Made by a program: the position numbers and the translations under genes. DNA of 64,000 nucleotides from Bimastos eiseni (Eukaryota; Annelida; Clitellata; Crassiclitellata; Lumbricidae), in assembly GCA_959347315.1 (NCBI GenBank), contig OY365818.1, positions 4,440,305-4,504,304 on the forward strand, read 5' to 3'. The first letter of the stretch is position 1. The number at the start of each line of letters is the position of its first letter. Positions 36,898 through 46,971 of this stretch are shown here, piece by piece. The notes under the pieces are model-generated. The model ran no database searches and had not been told where the DNA came from. It saw nothing but the letters and a program-made list of their open reading frames with translations.

Positions 36898-39800
36898 TAT
36901 ATGTATATAACTATATATACAGCATTTACACATACATGTATATCTTCATATGCATACATAATATGCACTAATAGGTAGTGTTCACTGTTCATGTATACAT
37001 ATACACACAATACTATACATATCTATATATGCACATGCATAAATATATATACACACAATATTATATATATATATATATATATATATTCCATAAAGTTGAA
37101 CAGGTCAGTTTTAGCTATGCATTATTGATGGATCAAGTTTTAAAGAGATATCGGTTAGGATGGAAATAAAAGAACACATTACCTTTAAAAATACATGCAC
37201 AATTGCACATACATGTATTTCTCCTAAAGACTTAGCAGAATGTACATAACGGTTGAATGTCCTTATTTAAGCTACAATCAAACGACCAAGAGCAATCGAT
37301 GTCACTAAACTGCTTCAAGCGAAGGACTTGCTCAAGGTCCCTACACAACGACCATTCTCAGGGATGTTCAACCCACCCGCAGCACCTTGCAAGGCAAACG
37401 CCCGACCCAATCCGCTTCCGTGTCCGTGGAATAGTTCATTACACATCAAACTACACGAGCTTACTTCTCGTTATTATTAAGCCCCATTTCGTTTTTGGTC
37501 CAATCGGCTTATGCATCATGCAAGGCAATCATCCCACATTTTAGAGCCATTCGTTAATTTACCTGGCATGATGCTGCTGCCCGGTTCGTTCTCCGGAAGA
37601 ATCAATTCACCGAGGCCACACCTCGGTCCGGATCCGAGGAAGCGAATGTCGTTCGCGATCTTCATAAGGCTGCAGGCAAGGACGTTCAGCGTCCCGCTGA
37701 CCTCCACCATCGTATCATTGCAAGCCAAAGACTCGAACTTATTTGGAGCAGAGACAAACGGAAGGCCTTCAGGCCCCAAATTAAAGGAACAGAGCAATTA
37801 AAATGAGAAACCAGCAGAAACAATGGGAAAATATGAACACACAAAATGAAGTAAGAATAAAACAATAGAAAACGGCATGAACAGATATTATTGGCATAGA
37901 AACAACTGAAGCAAGAACAAGTTTAATTGATATGGTTGCCAATGGTGACATGGTAGTGGCACAATCAAAAGCATGTGACCTCTGGTTACCTGATGGAATA
38001 ACTATTTATTGATTTTGTGGTAAACAGAAGCCTCAAATTTATGGTTTTTAAATTAAAAATATGAAACTATCCTTATACTTTAAAGTTTAAACATTTATTA
38101 AAATGACTAGTAAAAGTAATAAGTAAAATACTCATACTGATTGTTATCAAATTTATTATACTAAAGTAATAGCTGCATAGTTCGTATATAGTAGTAGTAA
38201 TATATTTATTACTAGCTGAAGTACCACCACTTTGCCCGGGTATAGTCCTTACAATTCTTAAACGCGTTGAACCTTGCTTCCCCATGCTCGCCTATAAGGA
38301 GGTATTTACAATACGTATGTGTATATGCAAATCAGTCATGTTTACAGTCTTGTGCGGCTCTTTAGTGCTGTTCCGTAACTAGCCAGGTATTACGATAAAA
38401 CGGCCAATAAACAGCAATTACTTTCAGAATACAAAATAATGTATGTTAAGCAACCATCTGGATGTGCACAGTCAGAAACAATAGTTTGACCATATCCAGG
38501 TCAATGGTCTCTGTCCAGGACAGTGGCCTTTGTCCAGAACAATGGTCTTTGTACAGGACAATGGTCTATGTCCAGGACAACATTCTTTGTCTTTGGTCAC
38601 AAAAGCCTTATTGCACTGGATAATGCAATGTTTGTGAGTGCAATATCGTGAGCATACCTGTGAACTCCGCAATCTTGGCTGCCACCTGTTCCGCAAAGCC
38701 CCGACGAGCATTGAGGCCGGTTCCTACAGCAGTCCCACCTGGTGACCAAAAAATCCACTCACAATTAGAAAATGTCCACGTTGGAGAAAAACCCTTTCAC
38801 AGGTTCATTAGCTAAGAAAAGCCCCCAAGTCTTTGAGGGCTTTTCTTTCATTTAATTTTTTTAATTAATTCAGAAAAACCCCTAAGGGATCAATTAGTTC
38901 AAAAAACAATCTAAGGGCTTAATTAGTTCAAAAATACCTTCTAATCGGTAAAATATTTCAGGAATACCATCTAATGGGTTAATTAGTTGAGAAAAACCAT
39001 TGAAGAGGTTTGTTACTTTAGAAAAACCCATAAGAGGTGAATTAGTTCTGGGATAACCCTTAAGGAGCTAACTAGTTCATTACCGCCCTGCAATTCCTTG
39101 TTTGTAGTCTTAGCCAAAATTGTCAAATGCATTCAGTTCATGCCAGAAGTTCGTGATCACATTATGCTACAGCCTTTTACTACCTGCAGCCAGCTGATAA
39201 AGCCTTGGCAGTGTCAATTGTATCCTATCAATGCCGTCAGATATTTGCTTGACATATCCACTAAACTCTTGTCCCAGAGTGAGCGGAGTGGCATCCTGAA
39301 ACAAAAAGATGTTTTCATGAAAATAATGGATTAGGTAGATCGGCGTTTCCCAATCTTTTTAGACCGTGGAACCCTTTTGATATAAATATTTTTGGCGGAA
39401 CCCCGTCCAAGACTAAACACATTCTGTTGTAAGTACAATCGCCTGAGAATGTAGACAATTATAGATTTAGTTCTAGATTAGATTATTAGCTATAAAAAAA
39501 TCGACAAAGACAAATGAATTCTCTTTCATTCCTTCTTTTAGTAATTCAATCCGAAAATTTACAAAGCGCCCTTAAAGGTCCCTACTCAGAGGCGCTAGCA
39601 CTTCATAATAAGTTATACAATATACACATATACTAAGCAAAAAGCCTCCTATGAAACATTCGAATTATTTATTATAAATTGTTTGAAGCTCATTGTGCAC
39701 AAAGAAAGTTTCCGCGGAACCCTTGTCTTCACCTCACGGAACCCTAGAGTTCCGCTGAACACAGTTTGGGAAACGCTGGATTAGATCAACCAACGTTTAA

Positions 39801-42800
39801 TGACAACAACGCGTCATAACAGAAATGATCAGCCTCGCCCCCTCCTTACTCCAGGCTTGGGACTGGCACTGCCAGGGTAACAGCAGTCACCGAGTTTCGT
39901 AAACATAACGTTTATACAGCACTTCTTTAAATAAACACGAGAGGTTCTTGTAGCGATGTTCCTATTAAAACCCACATTTCTTATGTATTATTAACATTAT
40001 AATATGCAGTCAATGTTAATTAATTAAATTAATTCAGAGTTAATTAATGCCAGCCTATAAATATAATGTAACTGCGCTATAAGATCAAATTAGAGCCCTT
40101 AGTAACAGTGCTGTTGGGGAGAACTGGTCGTTTGCAATTTGACATTCAGGAGGCAATGTTAAAAGGTCTGATTTTGGCCATCGGTCGTCTGCTGGGGATT
40201 GTACGGCGGAAATGCGTTATCCGGGCTGCGTGAGTTTGCAATAAGATGTTCAGTATTGCTGGTGCTGAGAAAAAGTCAACACGTAATTCTCAAGTTGCGA
40301 ACTCTCAAAGAAGTTTTAGGAGTTCGGACAGTTATTTGACCCAGGTTCGTCTAGAACTACTGAGGGGTGCGAATGGTGTAGTGGCGAACAGTACTGTGAT
40401 CGTCGAGTAATGATGGATGTATTCTCCGTGTGTAATCAGGAGTTATTTTCGTTCTCGAACTATCGGTCATGAGCGGTGGAATGCAGAAACTCTTTTCACG
40501 TTAATATAGATGGACTGAGAGATTAATATCAGCATCTATAGTGTGTCTCTTCTGACATACTAGTCAACGGAATCGAGGCTACGCAAGTATCACATTAAGT
40601 CCGATTCATCATTCGGACGTGACGAGTGCAAGTGGAGGACGGCACAGAAACATTTGAGGTGAAGAGGCTAGAGGCAACAATCATCCGAGAAGAAGCAATC
40701 GACAGAATTTATACAAAGAAAGAATCCAAATGAACACTACAGAAATACACTGCAGATCTGCTCCATTCCCGTGGGAGGTAGATATCTAATCTAAGAAGCG
40801 CTATTAGCTAATCTAGGCTGGCTAGGTAGTCATAAGTTAGATTCGTTCATTATCAATCTATATCTTAGAATTCTATTTAAATATTTTGCTGATTTTGACT
40901 GTTTTTGCAATATAATTGACGATGAAAGTTTGCAGTAGTTATTGATTAATTAATAGTCAATTGAACTCATGAATATGTACATGAAGAGGCGTGATGGCCA
41001 AACCAAGGCAGAATAAGTTGAACTGTGTATATGCATCGTTACAGTTCTCCCGACCAAATGCAACAAGACCTCAGCCTCGGATGCACAAAAGTTGCCTTGT
41101 GAGCATAATCATGATTGTGCATTTTAAATAAAACTTCTTTGCTAAAACTCTCCCGAGCTTCCCCAAACTTCAAAACACAAGACCCCAATGAAACAGTGGG
41201 ATCCTAACTATCAAAGATGTTCAGATAACTATAAATGTACATTGTATCGCCATTTCAACACCAAATATGTTACAAACACAACAAAAAAGAACAGTCCTTG
41301 ATCTCCAGTCGGCTGGCAAACGAAAATTGACAACAAGTCTCTTGCAGAAAAAAGAATTTGTAACAGAACATTGCTGCGATGTCTAAAATACTCAGGAATG
41401 CCAACTGCACACTCAGACTGTACTTAAACTAGGAATATTCTAGGTATTAGAGTGAATTCGTGTGAAGTTGACTTGAGTTAATCTTTCAAACATTAGTTCT
41501 TAACACTACACAATCCTCAGAAGTCTTAACCACTCAATGACTTTAACTGTAGGCCTATGTTGAGTCTCAGAAAACATGCCATTTCTAACGACGTATTCGC
41601 ATGCCAGTCCACAGCAGGCTAATACCTGAAGACTTGTTATAACACATGAAAAGAACTGATATGTTCTTATTTCATGTTACATTTAAACGACCAGTTGCAT
41701 TAGTTTCTCCATTGCATTCCACTCATCATTAGAGAGCTTATCTACCTATGTAATGGTAATGTAATGTAAATTTTAAAATATTTCTCAGCACCGACAAAAG
41801 CCACATCATGGAGACCAGCTTATTTACCGGTTCAATCAATCACTCAATCAACCTATCAATCCATCGATGTGAACTTAATACAGCACCCCTTCAAGTTATC
41901 TACTCAAGAGGTGCTCCCGGTTTGACTAGGGCTGAAAAATATGGTTATCAACGAAGAGTAAAAGCAGGCAAGGAATACTTAAGCTTTAATTGCTTCCCAG
42001 GTGCTTTTAGCATAGATTTTCCTACCTGCAGGTGAGTTCGTCCAATTTTGATAATTTTCATGAACTCCTTCGATTTGGATTGTAGTGCATGGTGCAAAGT
42101 CTTCAATCCTGGGATTAAAATGTCCCTTATAGATAAGGCAACGGCAATGTGCATAGCCGTAGGAAACGCATCGTTTGAACTCTGTAGACAAAAAATCAGA
42201 CCTAAGACATTTCAACAAATTAACAGAAATTCTATTAAACTCATACAATTCATTCAATAGGAATTAATGCTCCAGTCCTCAACGTCATTTAATAACAAAT
42301 GCGCTTGCTGAGAGAGTGCCTCCAATTAGCATAAGAAGAGTCTCTCCTATAATGGCGTTGTATACATTTCAAAATGGCTGACTCACGCAGGAGGCAGGTG
42401 CTGGAAGGACACACGAGGTGTGTAGTATCTGAGTAGATATCTTGAAGGGGAGCTATATCAAGTTCTTTTTTTGATTGACGAGGGCATACAAGCAGGAGCG
42501 CAACCAGAACATTTTCGTAGGGGGTGCTGATAGTGCAAACGCCATAGGCGTGAAGCGGCATACTGATATCACCCCTACCCCTCCCCTTAAAAAAAGAAAA
42601 ACTCATCGAATCTGGATAAATTGTGTGGGTCAACTTTTTGGTCTCGGGAGTGCTCAAGCACCCCCTAGTTGCGCCCCTGCGTATGAGGCCTAAACGAGAG
42701 GCCCACCGACTTCCTTACCCTACCAGGAGAGGAGTGGTCACCACCTGGCATAGGACCAAGAAACCACCTCAACATGAAAATATATTCAAAAGGAGACATA

Positions 42801-45800
42801 TATGCAAGACGGAGAGAGAAGTTAAATCCATTGGCAGCCATTGGTACAAAGCGCTAACGACCTCATCTTCTCAGCCTTGGCCCACAGAGGCAGGCCAATC
42901 CCATCGTTCACCACTTCATCTTCCCCCAGTAAGTCTACGATCAGGGCACCCCTTACAGACTCGGCTTGGGATGGAGCCAGGCAGACATTGAAAGCGGAAG
43001 TGATGCAAATTGTTCATCGATTTATAAACAGTTGGAGTCACAAAACACGTCTGCTGAGGATGAAACCCCCCCCATCCCTTGGTCGACGTTAACCATCATT
43101 AATTTGTTACTTGATCGTCAGTTAATGACACTTATCATTTCTTCGTCGTGAAATTTGGTCAACTGTCTATTGTTTGCCCTAATAAATTTCATCGATTGAT
43201 TAAACCCCTGATGATTATGCAGATCAAAGCACCTGACACATGTTGACATGATCGTTGGGATGAACCGGTTTCTTCGATCCCATCTGACCTCCCAACGCTT
43301 CGATCGCTCGGTTGGCGATCACTTCGTTCACGTTCATGTTTGTCTGGGTCCCCGATCCAGTCTGCCACACGACCAATGGGAAATGGTCGTCCAGTTGACC
43401 GGCAATCACCTGCCAATCAACACAGCCTAGTTAGCAAATATCATACCAATTAAGTGTGTGCAGAACATCCCCTAACGATGCTGGCAAACTTTAATTAAGA
43501 AATTTCAAACACACAAAAAACTCAAAAACAACGGCTAAAATTAATGAAATTATTAACTGCATATAAAAATATATTATGGAATAATCATAATGACCAATCG
43601 CTTCTATTCTATTCACTGACTTCTAAAGCGCCATTCACGGTACAACCTAATCAGAGGCTCTATACCAGTGCAAAGAACCACTCGAGAAAAGAAGTCTTAA
43701 AGAGAACAAACAGAAACAGTTGTGATACCAGATAATGTATGAATGCTGTTTGTACGCATTGTCAACTGATAAGCCAAGTCACAAACGAATAGCTATGCAA
43801 GTAGGCCAGTGACTTTGTTCCTTACTTAATTCTTGCACAAATTGCAGAAATTCCTCTTAACCATAATTATTTATTTCCGAAATTCACTACCACCATTCTT
43901 CCAACATCTTTTGCTCAGAAGTGCATACACACGCCTCGACGGCGCAATTGCAGTTGTACTGCAGAGCAATTGTGCGCGAAGGACTTGCTCAAAGTCCCTA
44001 AACAGTGACTCCCCGGACGAGGGTCGAACCCGCTCGCTCAGCGCACACTGAACGTTACGAGCTGACCGCTCTAACCGATCGGCCACTGTGCATCGTGCTG
44101 AATATTCGTTCCACAATGCCAATAGTGAGATGGATAAGACAGGGATGACACGGATTCTAAATGCTTGATAAAAAGTTGTGAATGCAGGGAGCAAAATATG
44201 CCAAGCAACCACATAAAGAACACCATTCACATTGAAACCTGTGGCATTAAAATTCCCTCGAACGAACCTCTTCGGCTGCTTTTACAATAGCGACAGCCAA
44301 CGTTTCATCCAATCCATACTGCACATTCACAGTAGCTGCAGCCTTTTTAAGAATCGCAAGGCCACGAATGACTTCAATCTAAAAGAAACAAGTACGAGAA
44401 AATATGAAAAATTTTCAATCTGTAGCAGCATATAGTGATTGAATCATAAATTCCATTTGCCTACAATCTTAGGTTCAAGAGCTATAGCCACTACAAAACA
44501 GTTTGATAAAATACATTCTATGTTAAAAATACACTAGTACAGTTAAAAAAAATATAAATGAATGGAATTTCTCAATAACACATTGAGGCTTCTATTCTTT
44601 AACCAAATTCTGTTGTGTCAGACAATTTTAATAATATGCTGAATTGGAAAGAAAATTAGAATTTGAAACTAGAAGGCAGAATTTCAAAACTAATTAAAGA
44701 GTAATGCAACAGTGAAGTCAGCATAGGAGAATAGGTGGCCAGTCCTTCCCTTGCGGTCTCATCTTCCCACCGACAGTGCACGGCCAGTGACCCAATTTAC
44801 TCATCATAGTTGCCTAGGGCGTACGGAGCAGAAATCCTGAAGCAAATCTCTGCCCTGGTGGAGATTTGAACCCCAACCTCTTTGACAGTTCAGTGCGCTA
44901 ACCGCTACACTGTCGATCTTCCATACAACAGAACAGTTTACATAACTATTGCTACAATTATTTTACAGTCGGCAAACTAGTTCAGTAAACTAGTCAACGA
45001 AATTGTTACCGGCATCAGTTCACGACTCCCACCACTGGCAAAGTTGATGAGCGATCGCGCTGTATTTATGCCATAATACCTGTCAGCTGGGATCTCCAAT
45101 TCCCCAAACGAATCAGACTCCTTGCGATACTAAAACAACAGAAGAACAGAGATGAACAGAGAGTTACAATGATCAATAAGAAGTTACAATGATCAATAGG
45201 AAGTTACAATGATCATTAGGAAGTTACAATGATCAATAGGAAGTTACAATGATCAATAGGAAGTTACAATAATCAATAGGAAGTTACAATGATCAATAGG
45301 AAATTACAATGATCAATGATACAATAACAATTGCAATTTTAATCTGACATTTGTGAAGTACCACTTACAGAAAAGCTCAACAGTGGCACTCCTGGCTGAA
45401 CTAGTGATATAACTGTTGAATAATGCAGACCTCAGGTGCTAACTCTGGCAGTCTCTCATCCTCTTTTGCTTTTCTCAAAACCTACTCCTTCGCACTGGCA
45501 ACACTTCTGAATGGTTTACCCTACTAGAGGCGTTTTATAAATGCTCAAATACCAAAATACAATAACTCCACCACTGCCTGCACTCTGACAGTGCCAAACA
45601 CAATACAGTACTACACAATATAACTGCATTTTATGGGTGACCCTCCTTCCTGAGTTCAAAAGTCCACATAATTATGAACATACGACAGACCGACAGACCG
45701 CTGAAGATGCTGAGCAACTGTGAGCGAAGATCATGCTCAAGTCGGCTTGCTGGTCTCTTCATATAAAGTCAGTACATTTATATTCCATCATTTTTCATTA

Positions 45801-46248
45801 TTACCACTTTAATCAACTAAATTGCTTAAACACTTTCCTTATCGACCCAATGTCAGAGGCGGCGATCTTGTCTGACAGGTGGAAGGGACACCCAATGAGA
45901 GGGGTAGAAAATGTGGAAGACACACATACGTGTCCCCTTTCTGTAAAAATTGTGGGGATTTGTCCCCTCGACCCCCCCCCCCGGGAGCGCCGCCCCTGCT
46001 CAACATATTTCGAATGTTCATTAACTTATTCAGATGATAAAATTTTGCAACACCAATTCAAGGCACAGAACATCACATTTGAAATTAATTTAAACTGATA
46101 TTTAAAATCTTTAAAGATTACACTTAAACTTAATTTGCCACACGGACTCAGTCTTTAAAAAATATTATGCATACCATATCTGGGTAATTTCTAGGTGCTC
46201 GACTTGGATGGTGATTCAGTTCCCGTTTTCTGAGCAAAACTTGAATTT
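36002..46248 (-). CDS. FH: Fumarate hydratase (class II fumarase), nine exons, 5' end missing
   Basis: Class II fumarase catalyses reversible hydration of fumarate to L-malate in the TCA cycle (mitochondrial, often also cytosolic); it is a homotetramer. Exons, in coding order on the minus strand: 46229 (or 46248)-46175, 45129-45010, 44378-44268, 43409-43233, 42181-42026, 39295-39184, 38738-38658, 37766-37563, 36426-36002. All borders are GT/AG and all phases join. From [14 protein letters not shown] to the stop there are about 461 residues, the length expected after the transit peptide. Visible family motifs: [32 protein letters not shown], the signature [21 protein letters not shown], and a C-terminus ending [11 protein letters not shown]. 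Odd: HVNMCQSSND and GRTHLQDA differ from the usual HVNKSQSSND and GRTHTQDA, and VGCSNG replaces VGGSNG. The start codon and targeting signal were not found. Introns carry MITEs and minisatellites. Confidence 0.95.
36480..36640 (+). repeat. Dispersed GC-rich repeat, copy in FH intron
   Basis: GGGGACTTGTCCCTCTCGACC and CCCCCCGGGATCACCGCCC are shared with 45845-46005 (GGGATTTGTCCCCTCGACCC). Confidence 0.65.
36650..37090. repeat. AT microsatellites in FH intron
   Basis: Three (AT)n runs (36655-36675, 36862-36895, 37058-37086) with ATACACACAATA.TATA spacers. Confidence 0.9.
37563..37766 (-). CDS. FH: FH exon with APNKFE to GSSIMPG
   Basis: 204 bases, phase 1 at both ends. Encodes [18 protein letters not shown], the helix [20 protein letters not shown] and [28 protein letters not shown], the first half of the fumarase signature. 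The intron splits the signature at the glycine codon. Two positions that are commonly Ala or Ser in animal fumarases are Cys here (LACND, GPRCGLG). Confidence 0.96.
38207..38310 (+). repeat. Second copy of the ACTAGC...TTGCCCGGG repeat
   Basis: Truncated relative to 11620-12076. Confidence 0.6.
38490..38605. repeat. 20-bp minisatellite ACAATGGTCTTTGTCCAGGA
   Basis: About five degenerate units in the FH intron close to the 38658 exon. Confidence 0.85.
38658..38738 (-). CDS. FH: FH exon with GTAVGTGLN
   Basis: 81 bases, phase 1 at both ends. Encodes [20 protein letters not shown] and KIAEFTG. The [10 protein letters not shown] motif is a hallmark of the fumarase/aspartase superfamily. Donor GTATGC and acceptor CCAG are clear. 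Confidence 0.95.
38840..39075. repeat. Degenerate TTAATTAGTTCAAAAATACC tandem repeat
   Basis: Roughly 35-base spacing, seven units, FH intron. Confidence 0.75.
39184..39295 (-). CDS. FH: FH exon with [11 protein letters not shown]
   Basis: 112 bases, phase 0 start and phase 1 end. Encodes [20 protein letters not shown] then [17 protein letters not shown]. It continues GRTHLQ from the previous exon as [15 protein letters not shown]. The acceptor TTTGTTTCAG is strong. A hAT-like MITE sits about 45 bases upstream in coding direction, within the intron. Confidence 0.95.
39341..39778 (-). mobile_element. hAT-like MITE (CAGCGTTTCCCAAAC family), copy 3
   Basis: Inverted ends GGCGTTTCCCAATCTTTTT and AGTTTGGGAAACGCTG. 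Flanks aggtagat and gattagat match poorly (5 of 8). Lies in an FH intron. Confidence 0.8.
39805..39898 (-). repeat. Dispersed repeat R1 (minus copy)
   Basis: CAGCCTCGCCCCCTCCTTACT and CAGGCTTGGGACTGGCACTG. Confidence 0.8.
39900..41820. other. FH intron, nothing else seen
   Basis: Largest stretch of the longest FH intron; AT-rich unique sequence. Confidence 0.65.
41825..41955 (+). repeat. Dispersed repeat with TATAGCGCCCCTTCAAG...GAGGCGCTCCC
   Basis: Related copies at 50266-50370 and 57325-57420. Likely a retroelement 3' end. Confidence 0.65.
42026..42181 (-). CDS. FH: FH exon with SSND...GRTHLQ
   Basis: 156 bases, 52 codons, phase 0 at both ends. Encodes [37 protein letters not shown] and [15 protein letters not shown]. 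It contains the SSN substrate-binding residues and the GRTH loop. The residue after GRTH is Leu where Thr is usual. Acceptor TTTTTTGTCTACAG is strong. Confidence 0.95.
42491..42679. mobile_element. hAT-like MITE (CAGGGGCGCAACTAGGGGGT)
   Basis: Left CAGGAGCGCAACCAG and right CTAGTTGCGCCCCTG are inverted. Flanks catacaag and cgtatgag match at 5 of 8. In an FH intron. Confidence 0.65.
43233..43409 (-). CDS. FH: FH exon with [11 protein letters not shown]
   Basis: 177 bases, 59 codons, phase 0 at both ends. Encodes [40 protein letters not shown] and [19 protein letters not shown]. It carries the GSGT substrate loop and the HPND site-B residues. The exon end reads HVNMCQ where HVNKSQ is typical of class II fumarases. 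Confidence 0.96.
43873..44094 (-). repeat. tRNA-derived SINE, family 1
   Basis: Reverse strand carries CCGATCGGTTAGAGCGGTCA, GGGTTCGACCCTCGTCCGGG and GGGACTTTGAGCAAGTCCTT. Nearly full length, FH intron. Confidence 0.88.
44268..44378 (-). CDS. FH: FH exon, N-terminal helix
   Basis: 111 bases, 37 codons, phase 0 at both ends. Encodes [37 protein letters not shown], matching the VIKAFGILKRAAAEVN region of human FH. Donor is GTTCGT, acceptor TTTCTTTTAG. Confidence 0.94.
44725..44925 (-). repeat. tRNA-derived SINE, family 2
   Basis: Minus strand: GTGTAGCGGTTAGCGCACTGA (A box) and GGGGTTCAAATCTCCACCAG (B box), then a non-tRNA body. FH intron. Confidence 0.8.
45010..45129 (-). CDS. FH: FH exon with [13 protein letters not shown]
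   Basis: 120 bases, 40 codons, phase 0 at both ends. Encodes [20 protein letters not shown] then [20 protein letters not shown], the start of the mature enzyme. The usual YYGAQT reads YYGINT here. A 20-bp tandem array lies in the intron just upstream in coding direction. Confidence 0.94.
45160..45320. repeat. 20-bp minisatellite AGGAAGTTACAATGATCAAT
   Basis: About eight units, nearly identical, 30 bases upstream (in coding direction) of the FH exon 45129-45010. Confidence 0.93.
45845..46005 (+). repeat. Dispersed GC-rich repeat, second copy
   Basis: GAGGCGGCGATCTTGTCTGA, GGGATTTGTCCCCTCGACCC, CGGGAGCGCCGCCCCTGC. See 36480-36640. Confidence 0.65.
46175..46248 (-). CDS. FH: Probable FH 5' exon (partial N-terminal leader)
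   Basis: On the minus strand a phase-0 donor (ATG|GTATGC) ends an open segment reading [19 protein letters not shown], directly in frame with YRKESDSFG of the next exon. Two acceptors are possible: CTCAG giving 46229-46175 (phase 2) or GGTAG giving 46248-46175 (phase 1). The segment is basic, as in a mitochondrial leader, but has no conserved motif, so this exon rests on splice phase and position only. The start codon must lie further upstream. Confidence 0.5.
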
Positions 46249-46249
46249 C

Positions 46250-46934
46250 TACCTAATCACAAAATGAGTTCTTAAACAAATTAAAATCTCAGTAAGAAAA
46301 TAAATTAAATAATTCCCTTAATTTAATAGAAAATCAACCCAGAAGGTCTTTGACGTACGCTGCTTTTATCACCACAGCTAATTCTACAAAATCAATGGAT
46401 GAACGGCAGCTGAACGGGAGTGGTATAATGCCTTTGGCTTAATGACAGGAATGCGCGACAAATACTTGTCATTTAAAACATAGCAAATGACCATTCGAAC
46501 TGCTATTCAACTCAAAACAGAAACGAACAGAAGACTTCCAATACCACGATTGAATCGAATTTACTCATGTTTCTCTTTTATATTTTTTATTTTTTTCATA
46601 TTTTACACGTTATATTATGTGTGTGTTAGAACTACATATTTTTAGGTTTACATTGAAATATAAATTATTGGTGACGTTAACGATTAGTGCCTACGTATGT
46701 TTGGCGAATAATTTGGAAGGGTAAAATTAATTATAGATTCCTATGAAAATGTGTGGACTAATAACTAGTATATTATACATATCATAGTTAATACGCAGGC
46801 AATATCCCGACAAATACGTCTAGGTCATATTAAAAAATATCTCAAAAGCTGGATTTACAAAAAGAAAATTTTTAATCTGAGAAATAGATTTCGGGGTTTT
46901 GGCGGATATTTTGTTTTGGGGATTGGCTTAGACC

Positions 46935-46971
<37 letters not shown>

